Source of the DNA: Paenibacillus sp. FSL R10-2734
GTDB taxonomy: Bacteria; Bacillota; Bacilli; Paenibacillales; Paenibacillaceae
Reading direction: 5' to 3'
Length of the DNA: 64,000 nt
NCBI RefSeq assembly: GCF_037963865.1
Contig: NZ_CP150170.1
Location: 6,076,001 to 6,140,000 of the forward strand
In this document: positions 14,415-23,791 of the stretch, in pieces
How the letters are laid out: each line of letters begins with the position of its first letter
Position numbering within the stretch: the stretch's first letter is position 1
Program-made: the position numbers and the translations under genes
The notes under the pieces: model-generated
Told to the model about the DNA's origin: nothing
Seen by the model: only the letters and a program-made list of their open reading frames with translations
Database searches by the model: none

Positions 14415-16442
14415 TTACTTCGTTTTGAAATTAAAAAGGGTTTCCTGTAACGAAAAAGATACTTTCTGTAGCTCCGAAGATAATGTAGTTAAATTTCCGC
14501 TGATGCTTAGTTGCTCTGTAGTAGAAGCAGCTACTTCTTGTGAAGCTGATGATGAATGCTCTGCTACTGCTTTAACACGACTCATTCCTTCTGTTAGCTT
14601 TTGTTGAGATTCTTCTAATAATTCGATAGAGTGCTTGGTTAATTTCATTTCAGACAGAAACTGATTCATCTCTTCTTGCACTTTAGATAATACAATATTC
14701 ACCTCATTGACGGATTGCGTCTGCTCTTTAAATATCGGGTAAGCTTCGGAAAGAGCATCTTCGGTTTCTATGATCCCTTGTAGTAGGGTAGTATTAATAT
14801 CGTGTACGACCTCAATGGAGTTCTTAGATTCAAGAGCCAACTGTCTTACCTCGTCAGCGACTACCATGAATCCCTTTCCTGCTACTCCTGCTCTTGTAGC
14901 TTCAATGGAAGCGTTCAAAGAAAGTATGGTTGTTCGCTTCGCCATGGAGTCAAGAAGTGTTAAAATACGGCCTACCGAGTGTATGTTCATTTTTAGGCTA
15001 GATACTTTGGTTACTAGTGATCCTATCATCTCTTCTGCTTTTGCATTCTTAGCATAAAGCACTGAAAGATGTTGAGCACCTTCCTCATTTACGTACTCCA
15101 CTCTGTTAGCAAATAAATTCATTTCTTCCGTAACGGATATGACATCAGAAACAGCAGCTCCTATGTTGATTGCTAACGTATGTCCGAATTCTGCCTGAAT
15201 CACTAAGCTAGAGGAGCCTTCCGCTGTTTCAGCAGTGGCTACTGCAATCTCTTTAGCATATTGATTGGTCAAGCTGGATGAAGTTTTCAAAGAATCAGAC
15301 ACAACCAGTACATCCTGAGTTGATTTGTTAGCTTGGTTCACTAAAGTGGTGATATTTGACATCATTTCATTGAACCCACTAGCTAACTTACCAATCTCGT
15401 TTTTCGTCTTGTAATCCATTGTTACAGTAAGATCGCCACTTGCCCCTAATTCCATTAAATAGCTTAGGGATTTAAGCGGTCGTCCTATTCTTCTAGCCAT
15501 AAATATTCCTATCAAAATGGAGAATAGAATAGCAACAGTTATGATAATAACGGTTATGTAAAATATCGCTTTAGCCTTCTCCTCAAGCGAACTTACGGGT
15601 GTAATATTAATCAAGTACCATCTACTTTTCGTTAATCGATCATGAGATACTAACACTTTCTCCCCTACATTGTTCTTCGAGATCAAACTACCGGAAGCAG
15701 ACAAGTCCTCTAATTTAAATAAAGATGAAGTATCTTCAAGCTCTTGTACACTAGAGTAGACTGGATCATAATTCTCACTTAATAAAAGCAAGCTACTGTC
15801 TTTAGAGAGCTGAAGTTTTAAGTTAGTCTTAAAAATATTTACATTTATTTCAATTAACAATACATGAGTTGAAGATCTCGTTGAATCATTCATGGATTTA
15901 GCCAAACCGAAGGTTCTAACCTCTTCATTGCTTAATAAGTTTGTATTTTCCGTGGGGATGTAAGTCACATAGCTAGGGGTTTCAACTACTTGCTTAAACC
16001 AAGCAGTTTCTTGAATAGCGCTTGTTGGAGTGTTTATTGTGCTAGTATGGTAAATCGGTCTGGTTTCATCTTTAGGAATCAGGGCGACTCCTACTATATT
16101 GATATCATTCGCGATGTAAGAATGCAGTATATTGTTTATAGCTTTTAGCTGATCAGCAGTAGCCTCCTTGTCTGAAATAGCAGGATGAAGTCCAGAATTC
16201 AACTCAATTTGATAAAGAATATTCTCATATTTTTCTAATACGATATCTAATTTTTGACTAGCCTGCTGTATAATTTCGGAATTCGTAGCAGCTGCTTCGT
16301 TTGTTATAATCTTCTTAGATTCATAATAAGAATATATTCCTACGGCCGAAACCAAGCCTACGATTGTCACTAATAACAATATAAATATTTCATAGCTAAT
16401 GGAGCGAAAAAGATGAACGTTTCTTCTCCTCTGCTTTGCCAC
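14415..16442 (-). CDS. Methyl-accepting chemotaxis protein
   Basis: The product has 675 residues. It has a membrane helix at 13-35, an extracellular sensor region of about 250 residues (dCache-like by size and pattern), a second membrane helix near 285-312, a HAMP domain containing KNEIGKLASGFNEMM, and a cytoplasmic signalling coiled coil. The hairpin tip region reads SLNASIEATRAG and VADEVRQLALES, typical of MCPs. It would tune CheA activity and flagellar rotation. The start is a GTG at 16442 behind GGGGGA, 27 bp after the binding-lipoprotein gene. Last place in a YesM-YesN-lipoprotein operon suggests that the same sugar ligand is read for expression and for taxis. Confidence 0.92.
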   Translation of the reverse strand: MAKQRRRNVHLFRSISYEIFILLLVTIVGLVSAVGIYSYYESKKIITNEAAATNSEIIQQASQKLDIVLEKYENILYQIELNSGLHPAISDKEATADQLKAINNILHSYIANDINIVGVALIPKDETRPIYHTSTINTPTSAIQETAWFKQVVETPSYVTYIPTENTNLLSNEEVRTFGLAKSMNDSTRSSTHVLLIEINVNIFKTNLKLQLSKDSSLLLLSENYDPVYSSVQELEDTSSLFKLEDLSASGSLISKNNVGEKVLVSHDRLTKSRWYLINITPVSSLEEKAKAIFYITVIIITVAILFSILIGIFMARRIGRPLKSLSYLMELGASGDLTVTMDYKTKNEIGKLASGFNEMMSNITTLVNQANKSTQDVLVVSDSLKTSSSLTNQYAKEIAVATAETAEGSSSLVIQAEFGHTLAINIGAAVSDVISVTEEMNLFANRVEYVNEEGAQHLSVLYAKNAKAEEMIGSLVTKVSSLKMNIHSVGRILTLLDSMAKRTTILSLNASIEATRAGVAGKGFMVVADEVRQLALESKNSIEVVHDINTTLLQGIIETEDALSEAYPIFKEQTQSVNEVNIVLSKVQEEMNQFLSEMKLTKHSIELLEESQQKLTEGMSRVKAVAEHSSSASQEVAASTTEQLSISGNLTTLSSELQKVSFSLQETLFNFKTK

Positions 16443-16469
16443 AACATTTCACATCCCCCTGCTATATTC

Positions 16470-17741
16470 TCAACGCACAAACTGATCCAATTTACTCTGA
16501 TATCGAGCGTTATAGTTACGCAATGCTTCTTCAGGAGTAATAATCCCTGTACTATTCTCAAAGCTAATTTCAGACAGCTTATCCCCTTTAACTTCGCTCA
16601 AGAATTCTAATCCGAACGTATACCTACCATCCTGAAGATAGCGATTGATTACTGGATCTGTCGATTGAAAGGTTCCCTCATCCTTCAATACGCTTGGTGC
16701 AATTTGCTTCAAATGATGTGATTTCATATAGGCATGGAATAGCGCAATCCATTTTTTAGATAATTCAATATGCTCACTATATTTGTTAATGTAAAATGAG
16801 GATGGCAACATTATCGTTAATCCTGTCTCATCAGCTGTGCTACCTGGGATGGGGAAAAAACCAACCTTATTTTTTGCATTAGAATACTCCTTTTGGATCA
16901 CATCCAAAAAGCCTGAGTTGACGATATAATGCGCCCCTTTCGCTGATGTCATGAGCTCTAGGGCTTTCGTATTGTTCATAATTAAATAATCAGAGTTGTA
17001 TAGTTTCAGATCGTATAGCTCCCGCTGTTTTTCGAAGCTCTCTTTATAGACTACGGAATCAACAAAGCTTTTACGATGTTCCAGAAAAGCTTTAAGAAAT
17101 GCTGGTTCTCGTTTCATTACAGCATACTGGCTGCCGATGAAGAGAAACTGCGACGTCCAATCATCTTTAAACGATGCAACAACAGGCACTTTTCCAGCCT
17201 TTTGGATCACTCTGCAATTAGAAATAAATTCGTCCCAGTTCGTCGGAATATGTAGCCCCAATTGCTCGTACAGCTCTTTGTTATACAGTACACCAACAAT
17301 TGTCGAATTCGAGACAGGGTAACCAAATGTCATCCCATTTCTAGACACTGCATTCGTGTAGGCTTCTATATAATCTTGAACATAAGGCTCGTTCTTCAGA
17401 TCAACGAAATATCTTTCAGGATCTAACTCGAAGAATAAGCCTCCCGAATTATAAATCAGCAGATCTGCCATATCTCCACTAGCAAGACTTGCACGTACCA
17501 TTGCTTCACCGGCATCGCCACTTGGACGCTCCTTGAAATACACAGAAACTCCTTCTTGCTCTTCAAAGAGTTTAGCTACTTCATGTAAATCATCATTAAC
17601 AAGACCTTGATCTACATAGATTGAAAGCACCACTGGAGTGGCAGATTTCACATTCGCTGTTTCCTTTGATTGTTGATTACATCCACTTAATAAGCCGCAC
17701 ACTATAACCATAACCAACCCTATTAAGACAATACGCTTCAT
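16470..17741 (-). CDS. Extracellular sugar-binding lipoprotein (family 1 solute-binding protein)
   Basis: This 423-residue protein opens with a lipoprotein signal (MKRIVLIGLVMVIVCG) ending in the lipobox LLSGC, so it is tethered outside the membrane. The mature part has the family 1 binding-protein pattern (YNSGGLFFELDP, VGVLYNKELYEQLGL, ITPEEALRNYN). The ATG overlaps the TGA of the response regulator by four bases (ATGA), so the two are translationally coupled. No permease genes adjoin it. It may serve as the ligand-binding partner of the YesM kinase or of the chemoreceptor encoded next, rather than as part of an importer; a role with distant permeases is also possible. Confidence 0.88.
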   Translation of the reverse strand: MKRIVLIGLVMVIVCGLLSGCNQQSKETANVKSATPVVLSIYVDQGLVNDDLHEVAKLFEEQEGVSVYFKERPSGDAGEAMVRASLASGDMADLLIYNSGGLFFELDPERYFVDLKNEPYVQDYIEAYTNAVSRNGMTFGYPVSNSTIVGVLYNKELYEQLGLHIPTNWDEFISNCRVIQKAGKVPVVASFKDDWTSQFLFIGSQYAVMKREPAFLKAFLEHRKSFVDSVVYKESFEKQRELYDLKLYNSDYLIMNNTKALELMTSAKGAHYIVNSGFLDVIQKEYSNAKNKVGFFPIPGSTADETGLTIMLPSSFYINKYSEHIELSKKWIALFHAYMKSHHLKQIAPSVLKDEGTFQSTDPVINRYLQDGRYTFGLEFLSEVKGDKLSEISFENSTGIITPEEALRNYNARYQSKLDQFVR

Positions 17742-19288
17742 AGCTTGTACTCTCCACTTTTTGAGCTATACACGGATGGACTTGTCCCTGTAAACTGCTT
17801 AAATACTTTGCTAAAATAAAACGGATCATTAAATCCGACGCATTCCCCAATTGCTTTCATGGAAAGGCTTGAGTCTTGAATCATTAATTCCTTCGCCTTA
17901 TTAATTCGAACCTGATTTACAAATTCATTAAAGGACATCTGTTTGTATTTGCGAAATAGCTTACTCATATAGGTTTGAGAAATACCAAAGAAATCACACA
18001 CAGATTGTAGTGAAATTTTATTTCTAAGGTTGTTTTCAACATAATTAATAATCGCTTGAAAAAAGTCCTCTGAATCAATTCTTGTTGGCTTTTGCTTTAT
18101 ATGAGTAATTAGCTGCTCAATCATGTCCCAAAACAAAATAAACAGTTCATTGAAATCGCGACTTTTCGAGATGGCTTCCATCATCATATAGAAATAATCT
18201 AGGTCTGTATCCTTATTTTCAATGCTCTCAAGGATGCATGTTAATAAATGTTTTATTTTAAATTCCACCGATTTCTGTGGCAGTTCTTGCTCATTCCAGC
18301 GGATAAATTCATGCCCAATGTCCTCTTTTAATTGCGTCCAATTAGAGTCAACTAGGCTTTGCTCCATTTTCCTCTGAAAGTTCGATTCTAAAGCTTGTGA
18401 CTTGTCTTGGCTATGCGAGATCATCATTAGATCATTTGAATTAATGATTTGTGATTTGCCAAGTACAATTCTTTGATCAATTACCTTGCTAAGGGTATTC
18501 TTCCTTGAACGAAGCTGCTCCAAAGTCACTTTTCCCTCTGTAATCGCTATCGTTACAAAGGCTTGATTATAACCGAGAAGAAATTCTCCAAGCCTTTCCT
18601 TCATCCGCTCCACCGTCAAAGCCTCTTTTGTGAACAGAACTACAAATTCTCTACCATCATTCCCTTGCGTCCAGACAAGCTGATCCTTCGAAAATTGAGC
18701 ATGAAGCAAATCCAACATCCCGAGCCATAGCTGATGCTGATGCTCGTGCTCATCCTCATCAATATAGAAATCCTCAGAAATTGCATTCAATCTTATTACA
18801 GCTAAACGTATAAAGTTGTTAGGTAAATATTTGTCTCTATAATAAGGTTCGAGCTTTTTGCCTAGTAACAGTTGTTTTAGGATATTAGTACGATGTTCTC
18901 TATGTTCGTTCCCTATAATAATTTGTAGCTGTGTCATTAATTCTTGAAATTGCAGGATGTTCACAGGCTTAAGTAAGTAATCCTTTACACCATACTGCAT
19001 CGCTTGTTTAGCGTATCCGAAATCCTGAAATCCACTAATAATGACGGTATGAATGAAAGGAAAGCGACTAGCGATTTGCTTTGATACTTCCATCCCATCC
19101 ATCAGCGGCATTTTTATATCAGTGAATACGACATCCGGTAAATGAGTCTCGATCTCCCGCAGCCCTTCTTGTCCATTGTACGCGGTAGCGACGATTTCCG
19201 AACTCTCGCATTTACGTGCAATAATAGTGGACAATGCACGCATTGCTGCAGGTTCATCCTCAATAATGACAATCTTCAATTTATTCAT
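17738..19288 (-). CDS. YesN-type response regulator with AraC DNA-binding domain
   Basis: The product has 516 residues. Residues 1-120 are a receiver domain with the acidic pocket IIEDEP and phospho-acceptor Asp57 in VVFTDIKMP. A long middle region of about 280 residues is typical of YesN proteins. The last 100 residues carry paired AraC helix-turn-helix motifs (LQSVCDFFGISQTYMSKLFRK and MKAIGECVGFNDPFYFSKVFK). The start overlaps the YesM stop by four bases. It is probably phosphorylated by YesM and activates a nearby sugar operon, most likely 21197-30922, and perhaps its own. Confidence 0.93.
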   Translation of the reverse strand: MNKLKIVIIEDEPAAMRALSTIIARKCESSEIVATAYNGQEGLREIETHLPDVVFTDIKMPLMDGMEVSKQIASRFPFIHTVIISGFQDFGYAKQAMQYGVKDYLLKPVNILQFQELMTQLQIIIGNEHREHRTNILKQLLLGKKLEPYYRDKYLPNNFIRLAVIRLNAISEDFYIDEDEHEHQHQLWLGMLDLLHAQFSKDQLVWTQGNDGREFVVLFTKEALTVERMKERLGEFLLGYNQAFVTIAITEGKVTLEQLRSRKNTLSKVIDQRIVLGKSQIINSNDLMMISHSQDKSQALESNFQRKMEQSLVDSNWTQLKEDIGHEFIRWNEQELPQKSVEFKIKHLLTCILESIENKDTDLDYFYMMMEAISKSRDFNELFILFWDMIEQLITHIKQKPTRIDSEDFFQAIINYVENNLRNKISLQSVCDFFGISQTYMSKLFRKYKQMSFNEFVNQVRINKAKELMIQDSSLSMKAIGECVGFNDPFYFSKVFKQFTGTSPSVYSSKSGEYKL

Positions 19289-21099
19289 TCTAATCCACCC
19301 CCAGCCTTGCTTTCCATTTCCGCACTAATTTGAACAATTGTACGTCCTGCCTCCGAGGAAATGTGAAACTCCAGCTTGTCTTTAAAAAAGATTTTTAACC
19401 TTATAAACGTATTCACAATTCCCATACCACCGATCTCGAGCTGCAGCTTTTCTCTCTGTTCCAAGAAGTTTTTTTCTGCTAGCTCTAGACTTTTACGTAT
19501 AGTTAACAGCTGCTGCTCCTTAAAGCCTCCTCCGTTATCCTCGATCTCCAAGACCCATCGATCCCCATTCTGATACCCTCTCAGCTTGACGATGACATCT
19601 CGATTGCCTTGTTCAAAGCTATGCTTAATCGCATTTTCAATAAAAATCTGCAATGTTATCTTAGGTACCCGCTCCTCAGCAATGGATGATGCAATCTGAA
19701 TATCGTAGTTAAGGCAATCTTCATATCTTTTTTTCATTAGCACTAGATAGTGCTGCACATGCTCTACTTCTTCCGAAATTCGAGCAGCAATCTCAACATT
19801 AGAAGTGGAGTAACGTAGCATTGAGGTTAACCCTTCACTCATTTCAATGATGTCTGGATCGTCCAATAAAATGCCACGGTAAGAAAAAATATTCATAATG
19901 TTATAGATAAAATGAGGATTCACTTGCGCTTGCAACAAATCCATACTCGCTTGTAGCTGCATGCTTCGTGCTTCCACTTCACGTTGTACGGCCAAATTCA
20001 AACGATTCTTCAAATGATTGTAGGACTGATTTAGAGATATGATCTCATTCTGTGAAGTATCTATTTCTGTTTCATGTGGCAAGTTATACAGCTCGGTTGC
20101 TTCCATTTCCTCTTTTAATTTTCGTAAAGGATTCATCAGCCGACTGACAATGACAACATAGAACAAAATACAGAGCAGTAGCATTAGAGCACCCAAGCCA
20201 ATAATAATATTTCTGATCAGAACCACAGGTTCGTTCACAATCGATTCATTTTGAATGACAAAAATGTTGGTATCTGTATAATTTGAATGCACACGAGATA
20301 TCAGTTCCTTCGACTTCGTATGATCGTTATAATAAAACGTTGGTGTCGAGGAGATCTGCTCAAGATTCTTTATATAGTAGCTAACGCTCTTTAACGTTCT
20401 GTCACTATCGTAATAAATAATCGAGTTATCCTTAGCTAGAACAAGGACTTGAACGTCTTCTCCATTCAAAACTGAGAATGTTTTATCAATTTCGTCTTTC
20501 AGAATCTCCGTCTCAATGACAGTTGCTTCGCTTCTCGAATTAGACACAACACGAATTAAGCTGGTTACGTAATCTTTGGGATTGTCTGACCATAATACAA
20601 TATGATTAGGAATGATCCATTTATTTAGCCCGACTTCTTCAATCCAATGATCGGTTCCCATTAGCTTCTTAAGTCGAGTGATGGGATCTTTCACATCAGC
20701 ACTTGCAAATTCATCATTGCTTAGAAAGTCACCCTTTGTGTTATAGACGCTGATTCGATAAAAATTGACCGCGTGTGCATAGGTGACTAAATGCCGATTT
20801 ACTCTTTTGATGGCCTTTTCAATTTCTACTCGTTCAGCCTTTGTTCGATTAATCGACATTAATAGATGAGTGGCCTCCATAAATTCGGAATCCGATATTA
20901 AATTAGTTAGTGAGAAATCCATGGGCTTTATGACACTTTCGAACTGTTGGTTCAGCTTAATGTTCATAGATTGTAAATTGTTCTTCGTTCGACTCTCGAA
21001 AACATAAGAAAGATAGCTGTAAACAACCATCCCAATTACAATAAACAAAGCTCCCAATATACCAATATAAAGAAATAATAATTTTCGTTTTATACTCAT
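19285..21099 (-). CDS. YesM-type sensor histidine kinase
   Basis: The product has 604 residues. A membrane helix lies at 5-30, followed by an extracellular sensor of about 250 residues, a second helix near 285-310 (NIIIGLGALMLLLCILFYVVI), HAMP, and a His_kinase domain with the phospho-acceptor His in QAQVNPHFIYN. The ATPase lobe shows IFIENAIKHSF (N box) and EDNGGGF and GMGIVN (G boxes). I chose the ATG at 21099 (AGGAAA upstream) over a TTG at 21126. It leads the operon with YesN, a lipoprotein and a chemoreceptor, and probably senses a sugar or a loaded binding protein. Confidence 0.93.
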   Translation of the reverse strand: MSIKRKLLFLYIGILGALFIVIGMVVYSYLSYVFESRTKNNLQSMNIKLNQQFESVIKPMDFSLTNLISDSEFMEATHLLMSINRTKAERVEIEKAIKRVNRHLVTYAHAVNFYRISVYNTKGDFLSNDEFASADVKDPITRLKKLMGTDHWIEEVGLNKWIIPNHIVLWSDNPKDYVTSLIRVVSNSRSEATVIETEILKDEIDKTFSVLNGEDVQVLVLAKDNSIIYYDSDRTLKSVSYYIKNLEQISSTPTFYYNDHTKSKELISRVHSNYTDTNIFVIQNESIVNEPVVLIRNIIIGLGALMLLLCILFYVVIVSRLMNPLRKLKEEMEATELYNLPHETEIDTSQNEIISLNQSYNHLKNRLNLAVQREVEARSMQLQASMDLLQAQVNPHFIYNIMNIFSYRGILLDDPDIIEMSEGLTSMLRYSTSNVEIAARISEEVEHVQHYLVLMKKRYEDCLNYDIQIASSIAEERVPKITLQIFIENAIKHSFEQGNRDVIVKLRGYQNGDRWVLEIEDNGGGFKEQQLLTIRKSLELAEKNFLEQREKLQLEIGGMGIVNTFIRLKIFFKDKLEFHISSEAGRTIVQISAEMESKAGGGLE

Positions 21100-21153
21100 G
21101 TTTATTTTTCCTATTCGTGTATCCAAGTGATATAAATGTTACCACTTTTATAA

Positions 21154-21185
21154 AACTCCCCTCAATGACATTCTTGAGGGGAGTT
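21154..21185 (-). terminator. Terminator after the GH78 gene
   Basis: AACTCCCCTCAA and TTGAGGGGAGTT form a perfect 12-pair stem with an eight-base loop. On the minus strand TTTTATA follows. It closes the seven-gene sugar operon just before the YesM gene. Confidence 0.9.
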
Positions 21186-21196
21186 CTAATTAAAAA

Positions 21197-23767
21197 TTAG
21201 ATCCTATGCTTTCCTGAAGTAAGACGATAGCTTCTACCATCAGGCAGGAACACAGTTGCTGTAGCATTAAATGGAATAACAACACTATACTGAATGTGCC
21301 CTTGTTCCATATACCGCCACTCCACTTGATATGTGCCTGCTACAGTATCCAATCTTCCAGTTACATAGGAGAAGCTTGGATCAGGTAGTGGTCGAATGAT
21401 CATCTCTTGAAAGCCGCCCTTATCTCCCTCTAAAGTAAATCCACACATCTTTTGGTACATCCAATCCGCAATGGACCCGTATGCATAGTGATTCAAGCTA
21501 TTCATTTCCGTCCCACTGATCTTTCCATCTGGCAAAAGAGAGTTCCATCGTTCCCAGATCGTTGTGGCTCCCAGATTCACTTCATATAACCATCCTGGAT
21601 ATTCTTCGTTTAATAACAGCTTGTAAGCAACATCGTTCGCTCCATATTCCGAGAGGACAAGACATAAATAAGGTGTTCCAACAAAGCCTGTATTCAAATG
21701 ACCATTATTATCGCTTATTTGTTCTTTCAGCTTGTGTAATACATCCTGCGCTTTATCCTCCGGAAATAGCTTGAAATGAAGGGCTAGTACATAAGCAGTC
21801 TGTGTAGGCAGTATCGTTAACTGTCCTTGCTCATCAAAATATTTTTTAACAAATGCATCCTTAATCAGCGAAGCTAACTCGCCATAGATACGTTCGTCTT
21901 CGCTATATCCCAATACATTTGCAGCTTTACAGAGCAATAATGTGGAATGGTAATAATAAGCGGATGAGATATAATGCATATCCGTCGCTCCAATGGGACT
22001 TGGACTATCATGATCCAATGCCAGCCAATCACCCAAATGTCGGCCATGATCCCATAGCTTATGATCCCCATTCTCGATATCCAGTGCACGTACATGGTTC
22101 ACCCAATCCTTCATGATTGGATAATGTACACGCAAAGCCCCGACATCTCCGTAATGCTGAAATAACGTCCATGGGAGAATAGTCGCCACATCGCCCCACG
22201 TCGCTGCTCCGTCCGAGATGAGAAATGGATTAATGCCCTCATGATAGGCAACCTTTGGCTTTGGAACGAAGAAAGGTATAGACCCTTGAATTAACTGCTG
22301 TTCTAGCCGCAGATTCTTCAAATAATGATGATAAAACGCTGGGGTACGCATATTAAAGCATGAAGTTGAGGCAAAAACTGAAACGTCTCCCGTCCACCCC
22401 ATTCGCTCATCCCGCTGTGGACAATCTGTTGGTATGTCCAAGAAATTACTTTTCTGTCCCCACTTCGCATTGCTAAATAGCTTATTCACCTTCGCATTAG
22501 AAGTCTCAATAAAACCCGTTTCCTCAATATCTGACATGATGACACAGGCTTTAAAGTGCTTCAACTGAATATCATCGATGCCAGTTACCTTCACATATCT
22601 AAAACCGTAAAAGGTAAAATGAGGTCGAATGCGCTTCGTTGTTCCGTCCCCGATATACATAAACTGTGCTTTAGCTGTTCGTAGATTATCATTGTAGAAG
22701 CAGCCATCCTGCATTAATTCACTATGCTCAAGCGTGATGAAATGATCGCTGGGCACCTCTGCTTCAAATTCTACCCAGCCTGTGAGAATTTGACCGAAAT
22801 CTAGAATTTTTTCTCCTATTTCTGAAATAATTAGCTGGACAGGTTCTAGCTTCTCGACAATATGAATCGGTGGGTTATATCGTTCACTAAGCTTTTGGTA
22901 ATCTATATCTATGGGACAAACCGGTAAAAGGTCTGCTGACTTCAATTCCTGCGACGACAGCACCAAACGGCTATCAAACTCTTCACCATCATAAATATTA
23001 CTTTTTACAACCGGAGAGTTGTAGCAGTTCCATGTATTATCCGTGCATACGATTACTGTGGATCCATCCTCATATTCAAGATGCATTTCATAAATAAAGG
23101 CCTGCTGATCTCCATATAAATTCTCATACCCGCCTTCAAATACGAATCGTCCTTTATACCATCCATCACCTACCATGGCCTGAATAATATGTTCTCCTAT
23201 GGTAAATTGCTCCGTCATATCATAGGTTTGATATTGCATGAATAAATCATAGGCATGATATCCAGGCATAAGAAATTCATTTCCGATTTTCTCATCATTT
23301 AAGTAAAGCTCATATAATCCCAATCCACAAACGTATGCGCGAGCACGTCGAATCGGCTTAGTGATATGCACTGTTTTGATAAACATAGGGTGGTTTTCTA
23401 ACGACTCAGGTTTAGTTATCCAACTCGCTAGCCATGGTTCTGACCGCTTAGCCGTTTCGAAATACGCGATCTCACTTTCTGCAACCTCTTCCTCATCCCC
23501 CCATACTGTGACTTTCCAATAGTATCTCGTATAAGGAAGCCAATTGAGCTGTAATGGATAGCTCAATTGGTTGATGTGCTCATCTTTTCCAGTATCAAAG
23601 AGAATAGAATCCTTCCGAAAATCAGGTTCCATCGCCACCATAATACGAGCCGCGCTTTGCCATTTGGAGTAAGCATCCTCCACTTGCCATGATAAGTTAA
23701 TCGAAGCATCTAAAGCATATCCGATTGGATTGATTAAATGATTCGTTCGTAATTTCACGATATTCAT
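21197..23767 (-). CDS. Alpha-L-rhamnosidase, glycoside hydrolase family 78
   Basis: The product has 856 residues and no signal peptide, so it is cytoplasmic. N-terminal beta domains (ASWITKPESL, ARAYVCGLGLYELYLN, GDGWYKGRF) precede an (alpha/alpha)6 catalytic barrel. The GH78 signature PTDCPQRDERMGWTGDVSVF carries the catalytic acid Glu, and GATTIWERWNSL carries the second acidic residue. A C-terminal beta domain follows. It hydrolyses terminal alpha-L-rhamnosides, for example from pectin, rutinosides or rhamnosylated saponins. It is the last gene of the ABC importer operon, 24 bp after the GH3 gene. Confidence 0.93.
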   Translation of the reverse strand: MNIVKLRTNHLINPIGYALDASINLSWQVEDAYSKWQSAARIMVAMEPDFRKDSILFDTGKDEHINQLSYPLQLNWLPYTRYYWKVTVWGDEEEVAESEIAYFETAKRSEPWLASWITKPESLENHPMFIKTVHITKPIRRARAYVCGLGLYELYLNDEKIGNEFLMPGYHAYDLFMQYQTYDMTEQFTIGEHIIQAMVGDGWYKGRFVFEGGYENLYGDQQAFIYEMHLEYEDGSTVIVCTDNTWNCYNSPVVKSNIYDGEEFDSRLVLSSQELKSADLLPVCPIDIDYQKLSERYNPPIHIVEKLEPVQLIISEIGEKILDFGQILTGWVEFEAEVPSDHFITLEHSELMQDGCFYNDNLRTAKAQFMYIGDGTTKRIRPHFTFYGFRYVKVTGIDDIQLKHFKACVIMSDIEETGFIETSNAKVNKLFSNAKWGQKSNFLDIPTDCPQRDERMGWTGDVSVFASTSCFNMRTPAFYHHYLKNLRLEQQLIQGSIPFFVPKPKVAYHEGINPFLISDGAATWGDVATILPWTLFQHYGDVGALRVHYPIMKDWVNHVRALDIENGDHKLWDHGRHLGDWLALDHDSPSPIGATDMHYISSAYYYHSTLLLCKAANVLGYSEDERIYGELASLIKDAFVKKYFDEQGQLTILPTQTAYVLALHFKLFPEDKAQDVLHKLKEQISDNNGHLNTGFVGTPYLCLVLSEYGANDVAYKLLLNEEYPGWLYEVNLGATTIWERWNSLLPDGKISGTEMNSLNHYAYGSIADWMYQKMCGFTLEGDKGGFQEMIIRPLPDPSFSYVTGRLDTVAGTYQVEWRYMEQGHIQYSVVIPFNATATVFLPDGRSYRLTSGKHRI

Positions 23768-23791
23768 TCTAATGTTTCCCTTCTTTACCCC

